Positions 16,222 through 25,783 are shown, counted from the stretch's first letter. The stretch is 35,286 bases of DNA from Akkermansia muciniphila (GCA_945883495.1 CAMCXS010000060.1:1-35286), one strand, 5' to 3'. Numbers and translations: made by a program. The notes: generated by a model from the letters alone, not told the origin.

Positions 16222-17283
16222 CTAGGCCCGCGGAACTTCGAAGGCCTTGGCTCTCAAACTGTCCTTGAGTTCGGCGAACACGAGCCGCCCTGCATTGGTT
16301 TTGGTGAAGCCGATGACCACGACGTCCTGGCTGGTCCCCATCCGTTTCCGGCCGTCGTTGACCACGATCATCGTGCCGTCAGGCAGATATCCAACCGCTT
16401 GATCCGGATCCTTGCCCTCCTTGATGAGGGTGATACTCACTTCATCGCCCACCTTGAGCAAAGGCCGCAATGCCGCCGAAAGCTCTTCTAAATTGAGAGC
16501 CACCACTCCCTGCAGCCGGGCGGTGCGTTGCAAGTTAGCGTCGGTGGTAAGGATCCGCGCCGCTAGTCCGCGAGCCAAAGTCACCAGCTTCATTTCCCCC
16601 GTCTGCTCCGCTGGACCAATCGGTTCTTGGACCACGAGTTCGGTGCGGTGGGATTGCCGCATCTGCTCCAGACAATCCAACCCACGGCGTCCCCGTTCCG
16701 CCTGGACCTCGACTCCAGAATCCAGGAGCTCTTGCAATTCCTCGATCACTTCGCGAGGCACATGGAACGTGCCACCGAGGAATCCGATGGCGCAAATCTT
16801 GGGCAGACGGCCATCCAACAGCACATCCAACCCGATGACCGACGGCTGGTCCCGGATCCCATCCTGCCGGAACCGCACGTACGGAATCATCAGGGAAAAT
16901 TCCTCCCGGTTCGCCCGCAACCCGAGCATCATCCCAAGAAAGCCGAGCCCCATGTAAATGATCAGCTCAAACGTGGAGCGCGCCTCCTGATACTCCTCCA
17001 ACCCCTTGGTCCGGAAAAAGCCGATGCTCGAAATGAGCCAAGCGCCGGTCAGGCCCACCAAGAGACCCACCGTCGCATGCGAAAATCGTCGGAAGGTCAG
17101 GTCCCGCAAACCGAGTTCCAGGCCCACAAAGATGGCCGCGAAAAAGGCGCCCCACAAGGATCCTCCCGGCCACGAGTGCCCATATCCGGCGGAGATTGAG
17201 GCCCCCAAGGACATCGAAACCAGCACGAATCCGAGCCGGATCACGTGCATCAAGGCGGGGCGGGCAAGGGTTTTGCGCTCCAT
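16222..17283 (-). CDS. PIN and TRAM domain membrane protein (YacL-like)
   Basis: From the chosen ATG at 17283 the protein is 353 residues; the frame could begin 15 codons upstream (17328), but that part is polar and not family-like. Four membrane spans occupy about residues 10-135. A PIN nuclease-like domain follows, with its acidic residues in IGLDVLLDGRLPKI, REVIEELQEL and LTTDANLQ. A C-terminal TRAM domain (LKVGDEVSITLIKEGKDP, GYLPDGTMIVV) follows. YacL-type proteins are widespread with unclear cellular function; the PIN fold suggests RNA cleavage or binding near the membrane. There is no partner gene. Confidence 0.88.
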   Translation of the reverse strand: MERKTLARPALMHVIRLGFVLVSMSLGASISAGYGHSWPGGSLWGAFFAAIFVGLELGLRDLTFRRFSHATVGLLVGLTGAWLISSIGFFRTKGLEEYQEARSTFELIIYMGLGFLGMMLGLRANREEFSLMIPYVRFRQDGIRDQPSVIGLDVLLDGRLPKICAIGFLGGTFHVPREVIEELQELLDSGVEVQAERGRRGLDCLEQMRQSHRTELVVQEPIGPAEQTGEMKLVTLARGLAARILTTDANLQRTARLQGVVALNLEELSAALRPLLKVGDEVSITLIKEGKDPDQAVGYLPDGTMIVVNDGRKRMGTSQDVVVIGFTKTNAGRLVFAELKDSLRAKAFEVPRA

Positions 17284-17452
17284 AAACGCCCGGATCTTAC
17301 GCGAGGGATCCCTTGGCGCAAAAGCCAAAGCCTCTTCCGTATCGAGAACGGAAGTTCAATGCCTCCATGGCGCCTTGGGAATTTTGTCCCATCCATTTGC
17401 CCGTAGCCAGCCCACCGCCACGGCCATCACGCCCCTTCTCCCACCGAATCAG

Positions 17453-17484
17453 TTGACAATATAGTGCTCGTTTGTTTAGTGCTC
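17453..17484 (+). promoter_or_regulatory. Likely promoter with a direct-repeat operator
   Basis: A perfect TTGACA (17453-17458) lies upstream of the radical SAM gene. With 17 bp spacing the -10 is TTTAGT (17476-17481), which would put transcription start at or next to the ATG (17487), i.e. a leaderless message. A TATAGT (17460-17465) is an alternative -10 without a good -35. TAGTGCTC occurs twice, at 17462-17469 and 17477-17484, 15 bp apart, spanning the promoter. That layout suggests a dimeric repressor site. Confidence 0.5.
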
Positions 17485-17486
17485 AC

Positions 17487-18578
17487 ATGATTGGATCACT
17501 GCACGAGTTCGCTCCCCCGCCGGGCCGGGGTACGCCGGGAAATCCAGCCAACCGCTTCGAACGGCTCCGTGTCGAAATCGATGGAGATGCCATCGACGAT
17601 CTTCTCTCCTCGGCCGACCATGGCGCTCCAGACCGGCCGGTGACGCAATACTTTCGCGACTTCTCCAAGACGATCATCAGCCGCAACGAGAGCCCGGACA
17701 TCCGCTTCAACGCCAGCCTCAACCCCTACCGCGGCTGCGAGCACGGCTGCGCCTACTGCTACGCCCGCCCCTACCATGAATATCTCGGATTCAGCGCGGG
17801 GCTTGACTTTGAAACCCGCATCATGGTGAAGGAGGAAGCCGCATCGCTCCTTCGCCGGGAGTTGTCCGCGCCCTCTTGGATTCCGCAGCCCTTGGCGTGC
17901 AGCGGAGTCACGGATTGCTACCAGCCCGTCGAGAAACGGCTCGGGATCACCCGGGCCTGTCTTGAGGTTCTCTTGGATTTCCGCAACCCGGTAACGATCA
18001 TCACAAAGAACCACCTTGTGACCCGGGATATCGATCTTCTGAGCGGCCTGGCGCGGTTCGACGCCGCCGCGGTGTTCCTCTCCGTCACCAGTCTGGAATC
18101 CAGCTTAGCACGCCGGCTGGAACCCCGAGCCAGCTCTCCCTCGTTTCGGCTTCGCGCGATTCGCGAGCTGGCGGATGCCGGAGTGCCCGTTGGCGTTTCC
18201 GTGGCTCCGGTGATCCCAGGGCTGAATGATTACGAGATTCCTCGGATCCTGCAGGCCGCCCGGGATCACGGAGCCTCCTTCGCCGCATTCAGCCTGGTTC
18301 GGCTGCCCCATGGAGTCGCCAGCCTCTTCCTCGACTGGGTCGGGACGCACTATCCCGGACGGAGGCAGATGGTCGAACACCGGATCCGGGAGATGCGAGA
18401 TGGAGAGCTGAACCAGAGCCATTTCGGCCAACGGATGCGTGGGACAGGGACGGAAGCGCAACTGCTGACCAGCCTCTTCGCCACCTCTTGCCGCCGGGCA
18501 GGCCTAGCCCCGCGCACCCCGGAGCTATCCGTCGCTTCCTTCCGCAAAGCGACTGACAAACAGCTTTGGCTCTTCTGA
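17487..18578 (+). CDS. PA0069-family radical SAM protein
   Basis: 363 residues from the ATG at 17487 (a TTG five codons earlier is possible). The [4Fe-4S] motif CEHGCAYCYARP gives C84, C88 and C91 in the CxxxCxxC radical SAM pattern, within NPYRGCEHGC. Other family landmarks are HEYLGFSAGLDFE, CSGVTDCYQPVE, TIITKNHLVTRD, VSVAPVIPGLNDYE and a C-terminal KATDKQLWLF. The fold is like spore photoproduct lyase (SplB), and the PA0069/Rv2578c group is thought to be DNA-repair related, but its reaction has not been established as far as I know. The gene appears to stand alone behind a strong promoter with a direct-repeat site. Confidence 0.92.
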   Translation: MIGSLHEFAPPPGRGTPGNPANRFERLRVEIDGDAIDDLLSSADHGAPDRPVTQYFRDFSKTIISRNESPDIRFNASLNPYRGCEHGCAYCYARPYHEYLGFSAGLDFETRIMVKEEAASLLRRELSAPSWIPQPLACSGVTDCYQPVEKRLGITRACLEVLLDFRNPVTIITKNHLVTRDIDLLSGLARFDAAAVFLSVTSLESSLARRLEPRASSPSFRLRAIRELADAGVPVGVSVAPVIPGLNDYEIPRILQAARDHGASFAAFSLVRLPHGVASLFLDWVGTHYPGRRQMVEHRIREMRDGELNQSHFGQRMRGTGTEAQLLTSLFATSCRRAGLAPRTPELSVASFRKATDKQLWLF

Positions 18579-18656
18579 CGCAAACCAACGAGATACCGCC
18601 GAATTCTTGGAAGAACTCACGTTGCGGCCTAGTGCTAGCCACTGCCCCTTGAAACC

Positions 18657-20024
18657 ATGAAACAAGCCCTCCGCTTTTTTTCTCTCGTCCTCTGCTTTGC
18701 CCAGGCCTCCGCCGCGGACAAGCCCAACTTCATCTTGTTCCTCGCGGACGACCTCGGCTACGGCGACCTCGGCTGCTACGGACATCCAACGATTCAATCC
18801 CCCAACCTCGACGCCTTCGCCAAAGAAGGGATGCGGCTAACGCAGTGTTACTCTGCGAGCGCCGTCTGCAGCCCGTCCCGCTCCGCCTTGCTCACCGGCC
18901 GCACCCCGCACCGCAACGGAGTGTATACCTGGATCGCGGAGGGTTCGGAGGTCCACCTGCGAACCAGTGAAGTCACATTGCCCAAGTTGCTTAAAGCGAG
19001 TGGCTACTCCACCTGCCACGCTGGCAAATGGCACCTTAACGGCCTTTTCAACAACCCCGCCCAACCTCAGCCCGGGGATCACGGATACGACTGGTGGTTG
19101 GCCACCCAAAACAATGCGGCCCCAACTCACGAAAACCCCAATAATTTTGCCCGCAACGGCCAAGCCGTGGGACCGATGACCGGCTACTCCGCCCCGCTCG
19201 TGGTGGATGAAGCCATCTCCTGGCTCGCTCAAGAGCGCGATCCCGCCAAGCCCTTCTTCCTCGCGGTTTGGACCCACGAGCCACATTACCCCATCAAGTC
19301 GGATCCAACGTTCAAAGACCTCTACCCCAACCTGTCCGACGAAATCCAGATCGAGCACCACGCCAACGTCACCCAAATGGACTTCGCGTTCGGCAAGCTC
19401 ATGAAGGCGCTCGATGCTCAGGGACTGCGCGACCAAACCTTTGTGTTCTTCACTTCCGATAACGGTCCTGAGGGCGACGGAGTCAAAACCCCTGGCCGTG
19501 GCTCATCTGGAGGCTTGCGAGGCCGCAAACGTGATCTCCACGAGGGCGGCATCCGCGTCCCGGGCATCGCCCGTTGGCCGGGGAGAATCGCGGCGAACGC
19601 CACCTCCAGCACCCCCGTGATCGGAAGTGACATCTTCCCCACCATGCTGAACTTGGCAGGCGTCCCCGTCCCGAAAGAACGGGTGCTTGACGGCATCGAC
19701 GTAAGTGGCTTGCTCACCGGAACGTCCAGTCAGCTGAATCGCCCCCAACCGCTCTTTTGGCGCCTCCACATGGCCCCGAACGCCCAGTACGCAATGCGCG
19801 AGGGAGACCTCAAAATCCTGGCGGACGCCTCGTTAACCCACTTCGAACTCTACAACATCGCCTCAGATCCCGCGGAGACCACCGATCTCCAATCCAGCCA
19901 ACCCGAACGGTTCGCCGCCCTGCGTGATCAATTTCTGGCCCACAACGCGGCGATCGAGGCCGAGGGCCCCGACTGGTGGAAACGGCTCAGTCCCAGCGGC
20001 GGCACTCTGAAGAAACGGCCATAA
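18657..20024 (+). CDS. Exported formylglycine-dependent sulfatase
   Basis: 455 residues with a signal peptide (residues 1-20, ending ASAA). The arylsulfatase core is complete: metal-binding DD in FLADDLGYGD, the signature CSPSRSALLTGR with C71 as the residue converted to formylglycine, GKWHL, THEPHYP, and the second metal-site motif in FTSDNGPEGDG. The C-terminal subdomain (about 380-440) shows LYNIASDPAETTDL. It hydrolyses sulfate esters, probably on an algal or animal polysaccharide, in the periplasm or outside the cell. No formylglycine-generating enzyme gene lies in the window. Downstream comes the terminator that serves the opposite gene. Confidence 0.95.
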   Translation: MKQALRFFSLVLCFAQASAADKPNFILFLADDLGYGDLGCYGHPTIQSPNLDAFAKEGMRLTQCYSASAVCSPSRSALLTGRTPHRNGVYTWIAEGSEVHLRTSEVTLPKLLKASGYSTCHAGKWHLNGLFNNPAQPQPGDHGYDWWLATQNNAAPTHENPNNFARNGQAVGPMTGYSAPLVVDEAISWLAQERDPAKPFFLAVWTHEPHYPIKSDPTFKDLYPNLSDEIQIEHHANVTQMDFAFGKLMKALDAQGLRDQTFVFFTSDNGPEGDGVKTPGRGSSGGLRGRKRDLHEGGIRVPGIARWPGRIAANATSSTPVIGSDIFPTMLNLAGVPVPKERVLDGIDVSGLLTGTSSQLNRPQPLFWRLHMAPNAQYAMREGDLKILADASLTHFELYNIASDPAETTDLQSSQPERFAALRDQFLAHNAAIEAEGPDWWKRLSPSGGTLKKRP

Positions 20025-20042
20025 GCCAAAGCTTGCTCGCAC

Positions 20043-20072
20043 AAAAAAGCACCAGAGCCGGAGCCCTGGTGC
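20043..20072 (-). terminator. Rho-independent terminator of the peroxidase gene
   Basis: GCACCAG (20049-20055) pairs with CTGGTGC (20066-20072), extended inside by GC/GC around a CGGA loop. Read on the minus strand the hairpin is followed at once by six T (complement of 20043-20048). It lies 31 bases past the peroxidase stop. On the plus strand there is no T run. Confidence 0.88.
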
Positions 20073-20103
20073 CTGGGATGACGCAACCGGTAGGAAAACG
20101 CCT

Positions 20104-21834
20104 TCACTGAACAGCGGCAGCCGGGGGCGCGAACCAGACATTCGCTTGCAGCTCATCGCGAATGCCAGTGTTGCGGCGGATGATCATGCCCAAGGTTTGC
20201 TTCTCCACCATGGTCACCCACGGCTTGGGCAGGTAGCTCTGATACCAAAAGCGGTCGCCGTCTCTCAGCCGGGTGAACTGATCCGCGACGATCCGGGAGA
20301 AGGTCTCTCCCAGCATCGCCCCTGGTCTGGGAACCTCGGATAAGCCGCCGATCCAGAGATCAATATCCTCGACGGAGGCATACACGGCGGCCAAGCGCTG
20401 GACCACGGCAAGGTCGGGATTGAGGTCACTGAACTTGGTGACCGGACGCAGTTTCAGCGCACGGCGCATCGCCGCATAGCTGGGCAGTCCGTGATCGCGC
20501 CCGCGTTGCAAGTTGAGGGAGGCCAAGTCCAAACCGCCCGCTCCCGGAGGTCCGAAGAGGAAGTTGCGCACGCCGTCGATGACCATGGGGTCCAGTTCCT
20601 GGGCACGCTGCCGGGCCAAACCACGCAGGATCGGCTCAATCCCGTGATCGGTGACTTGGGACGGCGCGAAGAACGATTGCGCCAAACTCAGATTCCCGGC
20701 GGGAATGGGACGGTTGCTGGCGTCGAGCCGCAATAGGTTGGAGGAGAGTAGACTATGGCCGAACCGGTAGGCCGCCGTCGCGAACTCATTGGAGATCGTG
20801 GGGTTCACCCTCGCCTGATATCCTCGATACGGAGGCAGCGCTCCAGGGCCAAGCAGGATCGGCAGAAACTCGCGATAGGTGATCACCTGAATCTCCGCGC
20901 TGACGATCATGCGGCCGAACTGATAAACCTCGTCATCCGTGGCGTTCGGGTTGCTCGCTTTGTAAACGTCTGCCCAATGGTTGTGCTCACGCAGGAAAAG
21001 AGTGTGCATCGCAATCAGGCCCACCTGTTCGTTGACCCGGATGTCACCGGCCAGGAAGAAGGAAGGTCCGGGGGGCGCATTATCAACGCCTGCGGTGTTA
21101 AAGGGCAGCAAATCCCCGTGCGCGGCATTGGCAGTCACCTTGAGTCGGCCGCTTCCGTCGAGAGCCCGGAGCGCAAACGCCCGGGCGTCGTCCGAGCCGT
21201 AGACCATCGAGGCGTCGATATAGGCCGTGATCTCGCTGAACTGTTGGCGGACGCCCTTGATCGTCTGGTAGCCAGAACGGTTCAGCGGGATCGTCGCCGT
21301 TCCGGAATTCGATGGATCAAACTGCGGATCCCCAGCGGGCACGGAGATTGGGAAGGCTTCGGACGGATCCGCAGCCGGGGTTTCATCGAGATCGTGGTCC
21401 AGGAATTGGCCCCACTGCCAGAGGTAATCGGAGGCACCGCGCCGGTTGGGTTTGGAAGCGGACTGCGCCGCCACCGCGTTGCTGATGGCGCGTGGACTGG
21501 GCCGGTTTGCGCCGGCTGGGGTGGACGCGTTGTCGGCGTAGGCCACGGCGCCGAGCCGGAGGAAGGGCTGGCCTGCGGAGCCCCAGAGATTCTGGGTGGG
21601 ATTGTTTCCGGTGCCGTTAACGGTGCGGAACTCCGCCGGGAGATCAATGATGGTTGGCGTTCCCGGAGGAAGGGGCGGTTGGGGACGGATTTGCGGCTTG
21701 GGCGGTTGTGGCCGAGGGATTGGAGGCGCGCCGCCCGGCCGGGGAGGTTGTTGCGCGGAGGCGAGGCTAGCGCCTAGGCCGATGGCCAGGACGGTGGTGG
21801 CGTTTCGGAACCAGGTAGTGGATGTGGGTATCAT
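20104..21834 (-). CDS. Exported animal-type heme peroxidase
   Basis: 576 residues: signal peptide (cut near ASAQQ, residue 28), a proline-rich linker (about 30-60), then the myeloperoxidase/peroxidasin-like catalytic domain. The distal histidine is H147 in QFLDHDLDE, with D146 next to it as the heme-ester acid. GDIRVNEQ holds the catalytic arginine R266 and the second heme-ester acid E269. The proximal histidine is H360 in YRFGHSLL. REHNHWAD, ITYREFLPILLG and LQRGRDHGLPSY are family landmarks. The enzyme presumably oxidises halides or phenolics with hydrogen peroxide outside the cytoplasm. Its own terminator follows, and it is divergent from the M48 protease gene with ~254 bp between. Confidence 0.93.
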   Translation of the reverse strand: MIPTSTTWFRNATTVLAIGLGASLASAQQPPRPGGAPPIPRPQPPKPQIRPQPPLPPGTPTIIDLPAEFRTVNGTGNNPTQNLWGSAGQPFLRLGAVAYADNASTPAGANRPSPRAISNAVAAQSASKPNRRGASDYLWQWGQFLDHDLDETPAADPSEAFPISVPAGDPQFDPSNSGTATIPLNRSGYQTIKGVRQQFSEITAYIDASMVYGSDDARAFALRALDGSGRLKVTANAAHGDLLPFNTAGVDNAPPGPSFFLAGDIRVNEQVGLIAMHTLFLREHNHWADVYKASNPNATDDEVYQFGRMIVSAEIQVITYREFLPILLGPGALPPYRGYQARVNPTISNEFATAAYRFGHSLLSSNLLRLDASNRPIPAGNLSLAQSFFAPSQVTDHGIEPILRGLARQRAQELDPMVIDGVRNFLFGPPGAGGLDLASLNLQRGRDHGLPSYAAMRRALKLRPVTKFSDLNPDLAVVQRLAAVYASVEDIDLWIGGLSEVPRPGAMLGETFSRIVADQFTRLRDGDRFWYQSYLPKPWVTMVEKQTLGMIIRRNTGIRDELQANVWFAPPAAAVQ

Positions 21835-22088
21835 CTTGAAGTGAATTGGTTTTTGTGACCAGGGGGCGCCTGGACCGGTTTGGTCCGGGTTCGCATCCCC
21901 TGCTTGCCTCCATCTCGAGCTGGGCGTGTTAAGGTTTGATGTCGCCGATCCCGCAGATTTGTAAGGGAACGGTAAAGAGTCAGCGAGCTTGCGTCGGCTC
22001 GGTCGGACCTTTCCCAGGAACCATTTCCTCTAGTTGACACGTCCTAACTCCCGTACGAGAGAGGGAGTGATCCCCACCTCCTCCTCCG

Positions 22089-23951
22089 ATGTCCACTCCG
22101 GATCGCTCCTTCTCACGTTACGGGTTCGCCAAGCGCTACCTTCTTCCAGCCTTGATTCTGTTTCTGATTCCGGGATTCTCCTTCTGGTTTTTCGGGCATG
22201 TGGAAGCCGACTTTGATGCCAACGTCAGCGACTCCATCATTCGCCAAATCCAATCCGACCCGGAGTTGTCCGGGGAGCGCAAGGAGGAGCTCAGCCAGCT
22301 GTATCGCGAGCTTCCGATGTCCCGGATTCTCGCGGGCGAGATCCCAGAGCTTTCGCAAATCGCGGAGGGTATCCCCGAGGATTTGGCGCGGAACTATCTC
22401 ATCTTCCGCTGGTGCATCCGCATCGCTTTCTACTCGATCGTAACGGGCTTGGCCGTCTTCGTGCTCGCTCTGATCAGCGTCCTCTGCTCGCTAGCATCGC
22501 AACAAGCGCAGTTTTTGAGCTTATCAGTCGGCTGGCACCTGCTCCGCCTCTTCGCGTTCGCGCAAGTGGTCGCCCAGGGGGTCTTGGCCGTGGCGCTCTC
22601 GTTCTGGGTCACGGCGTTTTGGTTCGAGTCGTACTCCGTCAAGTTGATCGTGGTCGTCGCGGTGCTCGTGCTCTGCGGGGTGATCGCGCTGGTCCGCGCC
22701 ATTTTCACCAAGCTGAACGGCGAGAATGCGATCGAGGCGCGCTTGATTGAGAGCCATGGCGACGGGCCGATGTTGCGCCATTTGCGCGAGGTGGCTTCAG
22801 CCCTGAACACCGAGCCCCCCGCGCAGATCCTGGCGGGGATTGACGACAACTTCTTTGTCACGGAGCACCCGGTTACGGCCGCCGGACGGAAGTTTGAGGG
22901 AAGAACGCTCTTCGTCAGCCTGTCGCTCCTGCGCATCCTGACTCGTGGGGAAGCGAACGCGGTGCTGGCGCACGAGATGGCGCACTTCAGCGGGAGCGAT
23001 ACCTACTACGGCCGAAAAATCTCTCCATTGATGAGCCGGTATCTTGCCTACCTGCAGGCGCTGGATCGCGGCCCGGTGTTCTCGTTCATGCTGTTGTTCT
23101 GGAGTTTGTATCAATGGTCCCTGAACCGGATCAGCCGGCAACGCGAGTTCCGGGCGGATCAGATCGCCGCGGCCCACACATCGCCCCAGGATTTAGGCGG
23201 CGCGCTGCTCAAGATTTCCGCCTACTCTGAATACCAGCGCCAAGTTGAGCAGGAGTTGTTCGCCCGGGACACCGTCCACGAGTCCATCGCCTTGGCGGAC
23301 CGGGTGGCCAGCGGCTATCCCAGCTTCGCCATGTCCTATCTCCAGAGCGAAACGATCTCGCAGCAGCAGACTGCCCACCCGTTCGACTCGCACCCGCCGA
23401 CCGGTTCGCGCCTTCAAGCCGTTGGGGTGGACATCGCCGGGCTTACGCAAAATCCGGCTTTGATCGAGTCCGTGCCCGATAGCTGGTATCGCGCGATCGA
23501 AGGGGCCGGCAGTTTGGAGCAGGAACTCTGGGCGGCGTATGAAGCGAGGTTTAGCCAAGCTCATGAACGAGACCTCGCGTATCGCTATCTTCCGGAGGAC
23601 GCGTCACAAGAATCCATTGTGTTAAAATACTTTCCGCCGGTCCGGCTGGAGAACAAAAAGGGAACGGTATTCGCGGTGACCTACCAAGGCCTTGAAGCCA
23701 CCGAAAAGAGCCTGAACGTGAGCTTTGATCAGATCCTATCAATGCAAACCAAGGAAAGCTTGGGAAAACAATATCTCACGGTGGAATACCGGGACGGAGA
23801 TCAGAAGGCCAAGCAAACCGTTTGCCTGAGCGGCTTCCCGGCTCCCGTGCCTCAGCTCTTGGGAGTGATCAATCAATATTACGCGCGAAACCAAGTCTCC
23901 CGCGAATACAGCCACCAAAAGGCGCAAATGGCAGCGGCCACCCCGGCCTGA
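22089..23951 (+). CDS. Membrane M48-family metalloprotease (Ste24/HtpX-like)
   Basis: 620 residues, longer than HtpX. One membrane span lies near the N terminus (about 16-36), then an extracytoplasmic segment (about 38-105) and further spans at about 108-135, 148-175 and 180-205. The zinc site is HEMAH (295-299), and E353 in REFRADQIA is the third ligand. Spans follow around 320-345. The last ~130 residues form a soluble domain (RLENKKGTVFAVTYQGLEATE) of unknown type. M48 enzymes degrade damaged or mislocalised membrane proteins. The NTF2-like gene follows 16 bp later and may be co-transcribed. TTGACA at 22034-22039 could be a -35, but no good -10 follows. Confidence 0.9.
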   Translation: MSTPDRSFSRYGFAKRYLLPALILFLIPGFSFWFFGHVEADFDANVSDSIIRQIQSDPELSGERKEELSQLYRELPMSRILAGEIPELSQIAEGIPEDLARNYLIFRWCIRIAFYSIVTGLAVFVLALISVLCSLASQQAQFLSLSVGWHLLRLFAFAQVVAQGVLAVALSFWVTAFWFESYSVKLIVVVAVLVLCGVIALVRAIFTKLNGENAIEARLIESHGDGPMLRHLREVASALNTEPPAQILAGIDDNFFVTEHPVTAAGRKFEGRTLFVSLSLLRILTRGEANAVLAHEMAHFSGSDTYYGRKISPLMSRYLAYLQALDRGPVFSFMLLFWSLYQWSLNRISRQREFRADQIAAAHTSPQDLGGALLKISAYSEYQRQVEQELFARDTVHESIALADRVASGYPSFAMSYLQSETISQQQTAHPFDSHPPTGSRLQAVGVDIAGLTQNPALIESVPDSWYRAIEGAGSLEQELWAAYEARFSQAHERDLAYRYLPEDASQESIVLKYFPPVRLENKKGTVFAVTYQGLEATEKSLNVSFDQILSMQTKESLGKQYLTVEYRDGDQKAKQTVCLSGFPAPVPQLLGVINQYYARNQVSREYSHQKAQMAAATPA

Positions 23952-23967
23952 ACCATCCTTTCGAAAC

Positions 23968-24423
23968 ATGAGCCAGTCTCTCCAAACCTTCATTGACCAC
24001 CTGTCCACCGCCTTTGAAGCAGGTGATCCCGGTGTCGGCGCCAAGACACTGGAAAGCGCCAACGTCCATCGCCTCCAGGAGCTCTACCGAGCCTTCGCCC
24101 GCGGGGACTTCGACGCGATTGTGGCCACAACGGCCGATGACATCGAACTCGAGATTGTGGGCCCTCCCGCGGAACTCGGCTTCGTCTGTCAGGCCAAAGG
24201 ACGCACCGACGTGCTGGCCGCCTTGCAGCAGAACTTCTCCCAGGTCGAGGATCAGCAACCGGAGACGCTTTCCCTCGTCGCGCAGGGGGATTCGGTCGTG
24301 GTGATCGCCCGGGAAACAGGCAAGGTGCGGGCCACGGGCAGCTCCTACGAACTCCACTGGGTGCAACTCTTCCAGTTCCGCGACGGCAAGGTGGCCGTCA
24401 TGCGCGAGTTTACCGGCGCTTGA
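23968..24423 (+). CDS. NTF2/SnoaL-like small protein
   Basis: 151 residues. The cone-shaped NTF2-like fold is suggested by the pattern HRLQELYRAFARGDFDAIVATTADDIELEIVGP, then DVLAALQQNFSQVEDQQPE and YELHWVQLFQFRDGKVAVMREF, which is the typical final strand pair. The family covers ketosteroid isomerase-like enzymes and binding proteins, so the name does not set a function. The first ~30 residues are outside the core. It lies between the M48 protease and the DUF1552 gene on the same strand. Confidence 0.8.
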   Translation: MSQSLQTFIDHLSTAFEAGDPGVGAKTLESANVHRLQELYRAFARGDFDAIVATTADDIELEIVGPPAELGFVCQAKGRTDVLAALQQNFSQVEDQQPETLSLVAQGDSVVVIARETGKVRATGSSYELHWVQLFQFRDGKVAVMREFTGA

Positions 24424-24491
24424 GGAGACTGAAAGATCTGCCATTCTCTCTCCGTGCCAAAAGGTGTCTCCGACGCCCCGCATCCTCCGTC

Positions 24492-25769
24492 ATGCCCACT
24501 AAACTCGACCGCCGCCGTTTCGTTCTTCGCTCCCTGGGCGCTTCTCTGGCCCTCCCGGCCCTGCCCTCGCTTTTCGCGCAATCCGCATCGGCCGCCGTGG
24601 AGGCCACAAAGGGAGCCGGTCCTGATGCCCGCCGTTTCGTCGCCATTGGCAACTTGCTTGGGTATCAGCAAAAGCACTTCTTCCCGGAAACGGCTGGGAG
24701 CGCCTATGAACTCACCAGACTTCTGGAGCCTTTGGCGCAGAACCGCTCGCAGATGACTGTTTATCGCGGCCTCGACCACGGGGTCAAGGGCGGTCACTTC
24801 GCCGTCCATTCGTTCCTTTCTGGCGTGCTCAACTCGGAAGCCCAGAACCGTCCAGACGGAAACGTCTCGCTCGACCAGTTCATCGCGGATGAAGTCGGCG
24901 GGCAAACTCGCTTCCCGTCCCTCACCGTCGGCTCCGAAGGCGGGATTCACGGCGGTTGCCAGTTGGCTTGGACCAAGTCCGGCGTCCGCGTCCCTCCGAT
25001 CACCGGCCCAGCGGAACTCTTCGAAAAGCTTTTCATCAGCGATTCCCCGGAACGACGCGCCCGCCGCGCCCGGGAGAATCAACTGCAAACCTCCATCCTT
25101 GATCCCCTGCTCGAAGACGCCAAGCAGCTCGCCAACCGCGTCAACCACGAGGACCGCCAAAAGCTGGACGAATACTTCTCCTCCGTCCGCGATGTGGAGA
25201 AGCGCTTGCAAATGCGGCACCGTTGGGTCGATCTCCCGAAACCGGCCGCCCCGTTCGAAAAGCCGGCGAACCGCAACACCGTTGAGGACCTCCCCTTGCT
25301 TTACGAATTGATCGCCCTGGCGCTGCAAACCGATTCCACCCGGGTGGCCACGTTGGAAATCGGCGGCTGTTTTCTTCCTCAGCACCTCGGGATCGATCAA
25401 GCCTACCACGGGCTTTCGCACCACGGAAACGACGAGACCGCCATCGGCCATCTCCTCACGCTGGAGACTTACCAAATCCAGCACTTCGGCAAGTTCCTCT
25501 CCCGCCTTGCGGGGATTAAGGACGGCGGCTCGTCGCTTCTGGACTCCACCGCCGTCCTCTTCGGAAGCGGCATTGGGAACGCGAACAGCCACACCAACAG
25601 CGATCTCCCGATTGTCCTCGCTGGCGGTGGTTACCAGCACGGCCAGTTCAAGAAGGTCGAGCCCAAGGGCCAAAGCAAAATCCCGCTCTGCAATCTGTTC
25701 CTCGACATCGCGCAGCGCATGGGAGTGGAGGCGGAATCCTTCGGCACCAGCACCGGCACGTTCTGCTAA
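24492..25769 (+). CDS. Exported DUF1552-domain protein (Tat signal)
   Basis: 425 residues from the ATG at 24492; the frame extends 24 codons upstream without family features. The N terminus MPTKLDRRRFVLRSLGASLA is a twin-arginine export signal, cut near QSASA. The rest is a DUF1552 domain: VYRGLDHGVKGGHFAVHSFLSG, SLDQFIADEVG, YFSSVRDVEKRLQ and LAGGGYQHGQF. DUF1552 proteins in planctomycetes and verrucomicrobia are usually paired with a DUF1592/cytochrome protein, as here, 14 bp downstream. The biochemical role of the pair is not established. Confidence 0.92.
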   Translation: MPTKLDRRRFVLRSLGASLALPALPSLFAQSASAAVEATKGAGPDARRFVAIGNLLGYQQKHFFPETAGSAYELTRLLEPLAQNRSQMTVYRGLDHGVKGGHFAVHSFLSGVLNSEAQNRPDGNVSLDQFIADEVGGQTRFPSLTVGSEGGIHGGCQLAWTKSGVRVPPITGPAELFEKLFISDSPERRARRARENQLQTSILDPLLEDAKQLANRVNHEDRQKLDEYFSSVRDVEKRLQMRHRWVDLPKPAAPFEKPANRNTVEDLPLLYELIALALQTDSTRVATLEIGGCFLPQHLGIDQAYHGLSHHGNDETAIGHLLTLETYQIQHFGKFLSRLAGIKDGGSSLLDSTAVLFGSGIGNANSHTNSDLPIVLAGGGYQHGQFKKVEPKGQSKIPLCNLFLDIAQRMGVEAESFGTSTGTFC

Positions 25770-25783
25770 AGACTGCTGCATTC

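Noticed and set aside
24345-25781. 478-codon open frame on the minus strand
   Set aside because: It mirrors the DUF1552 gene, which is certain; no domain is visible.
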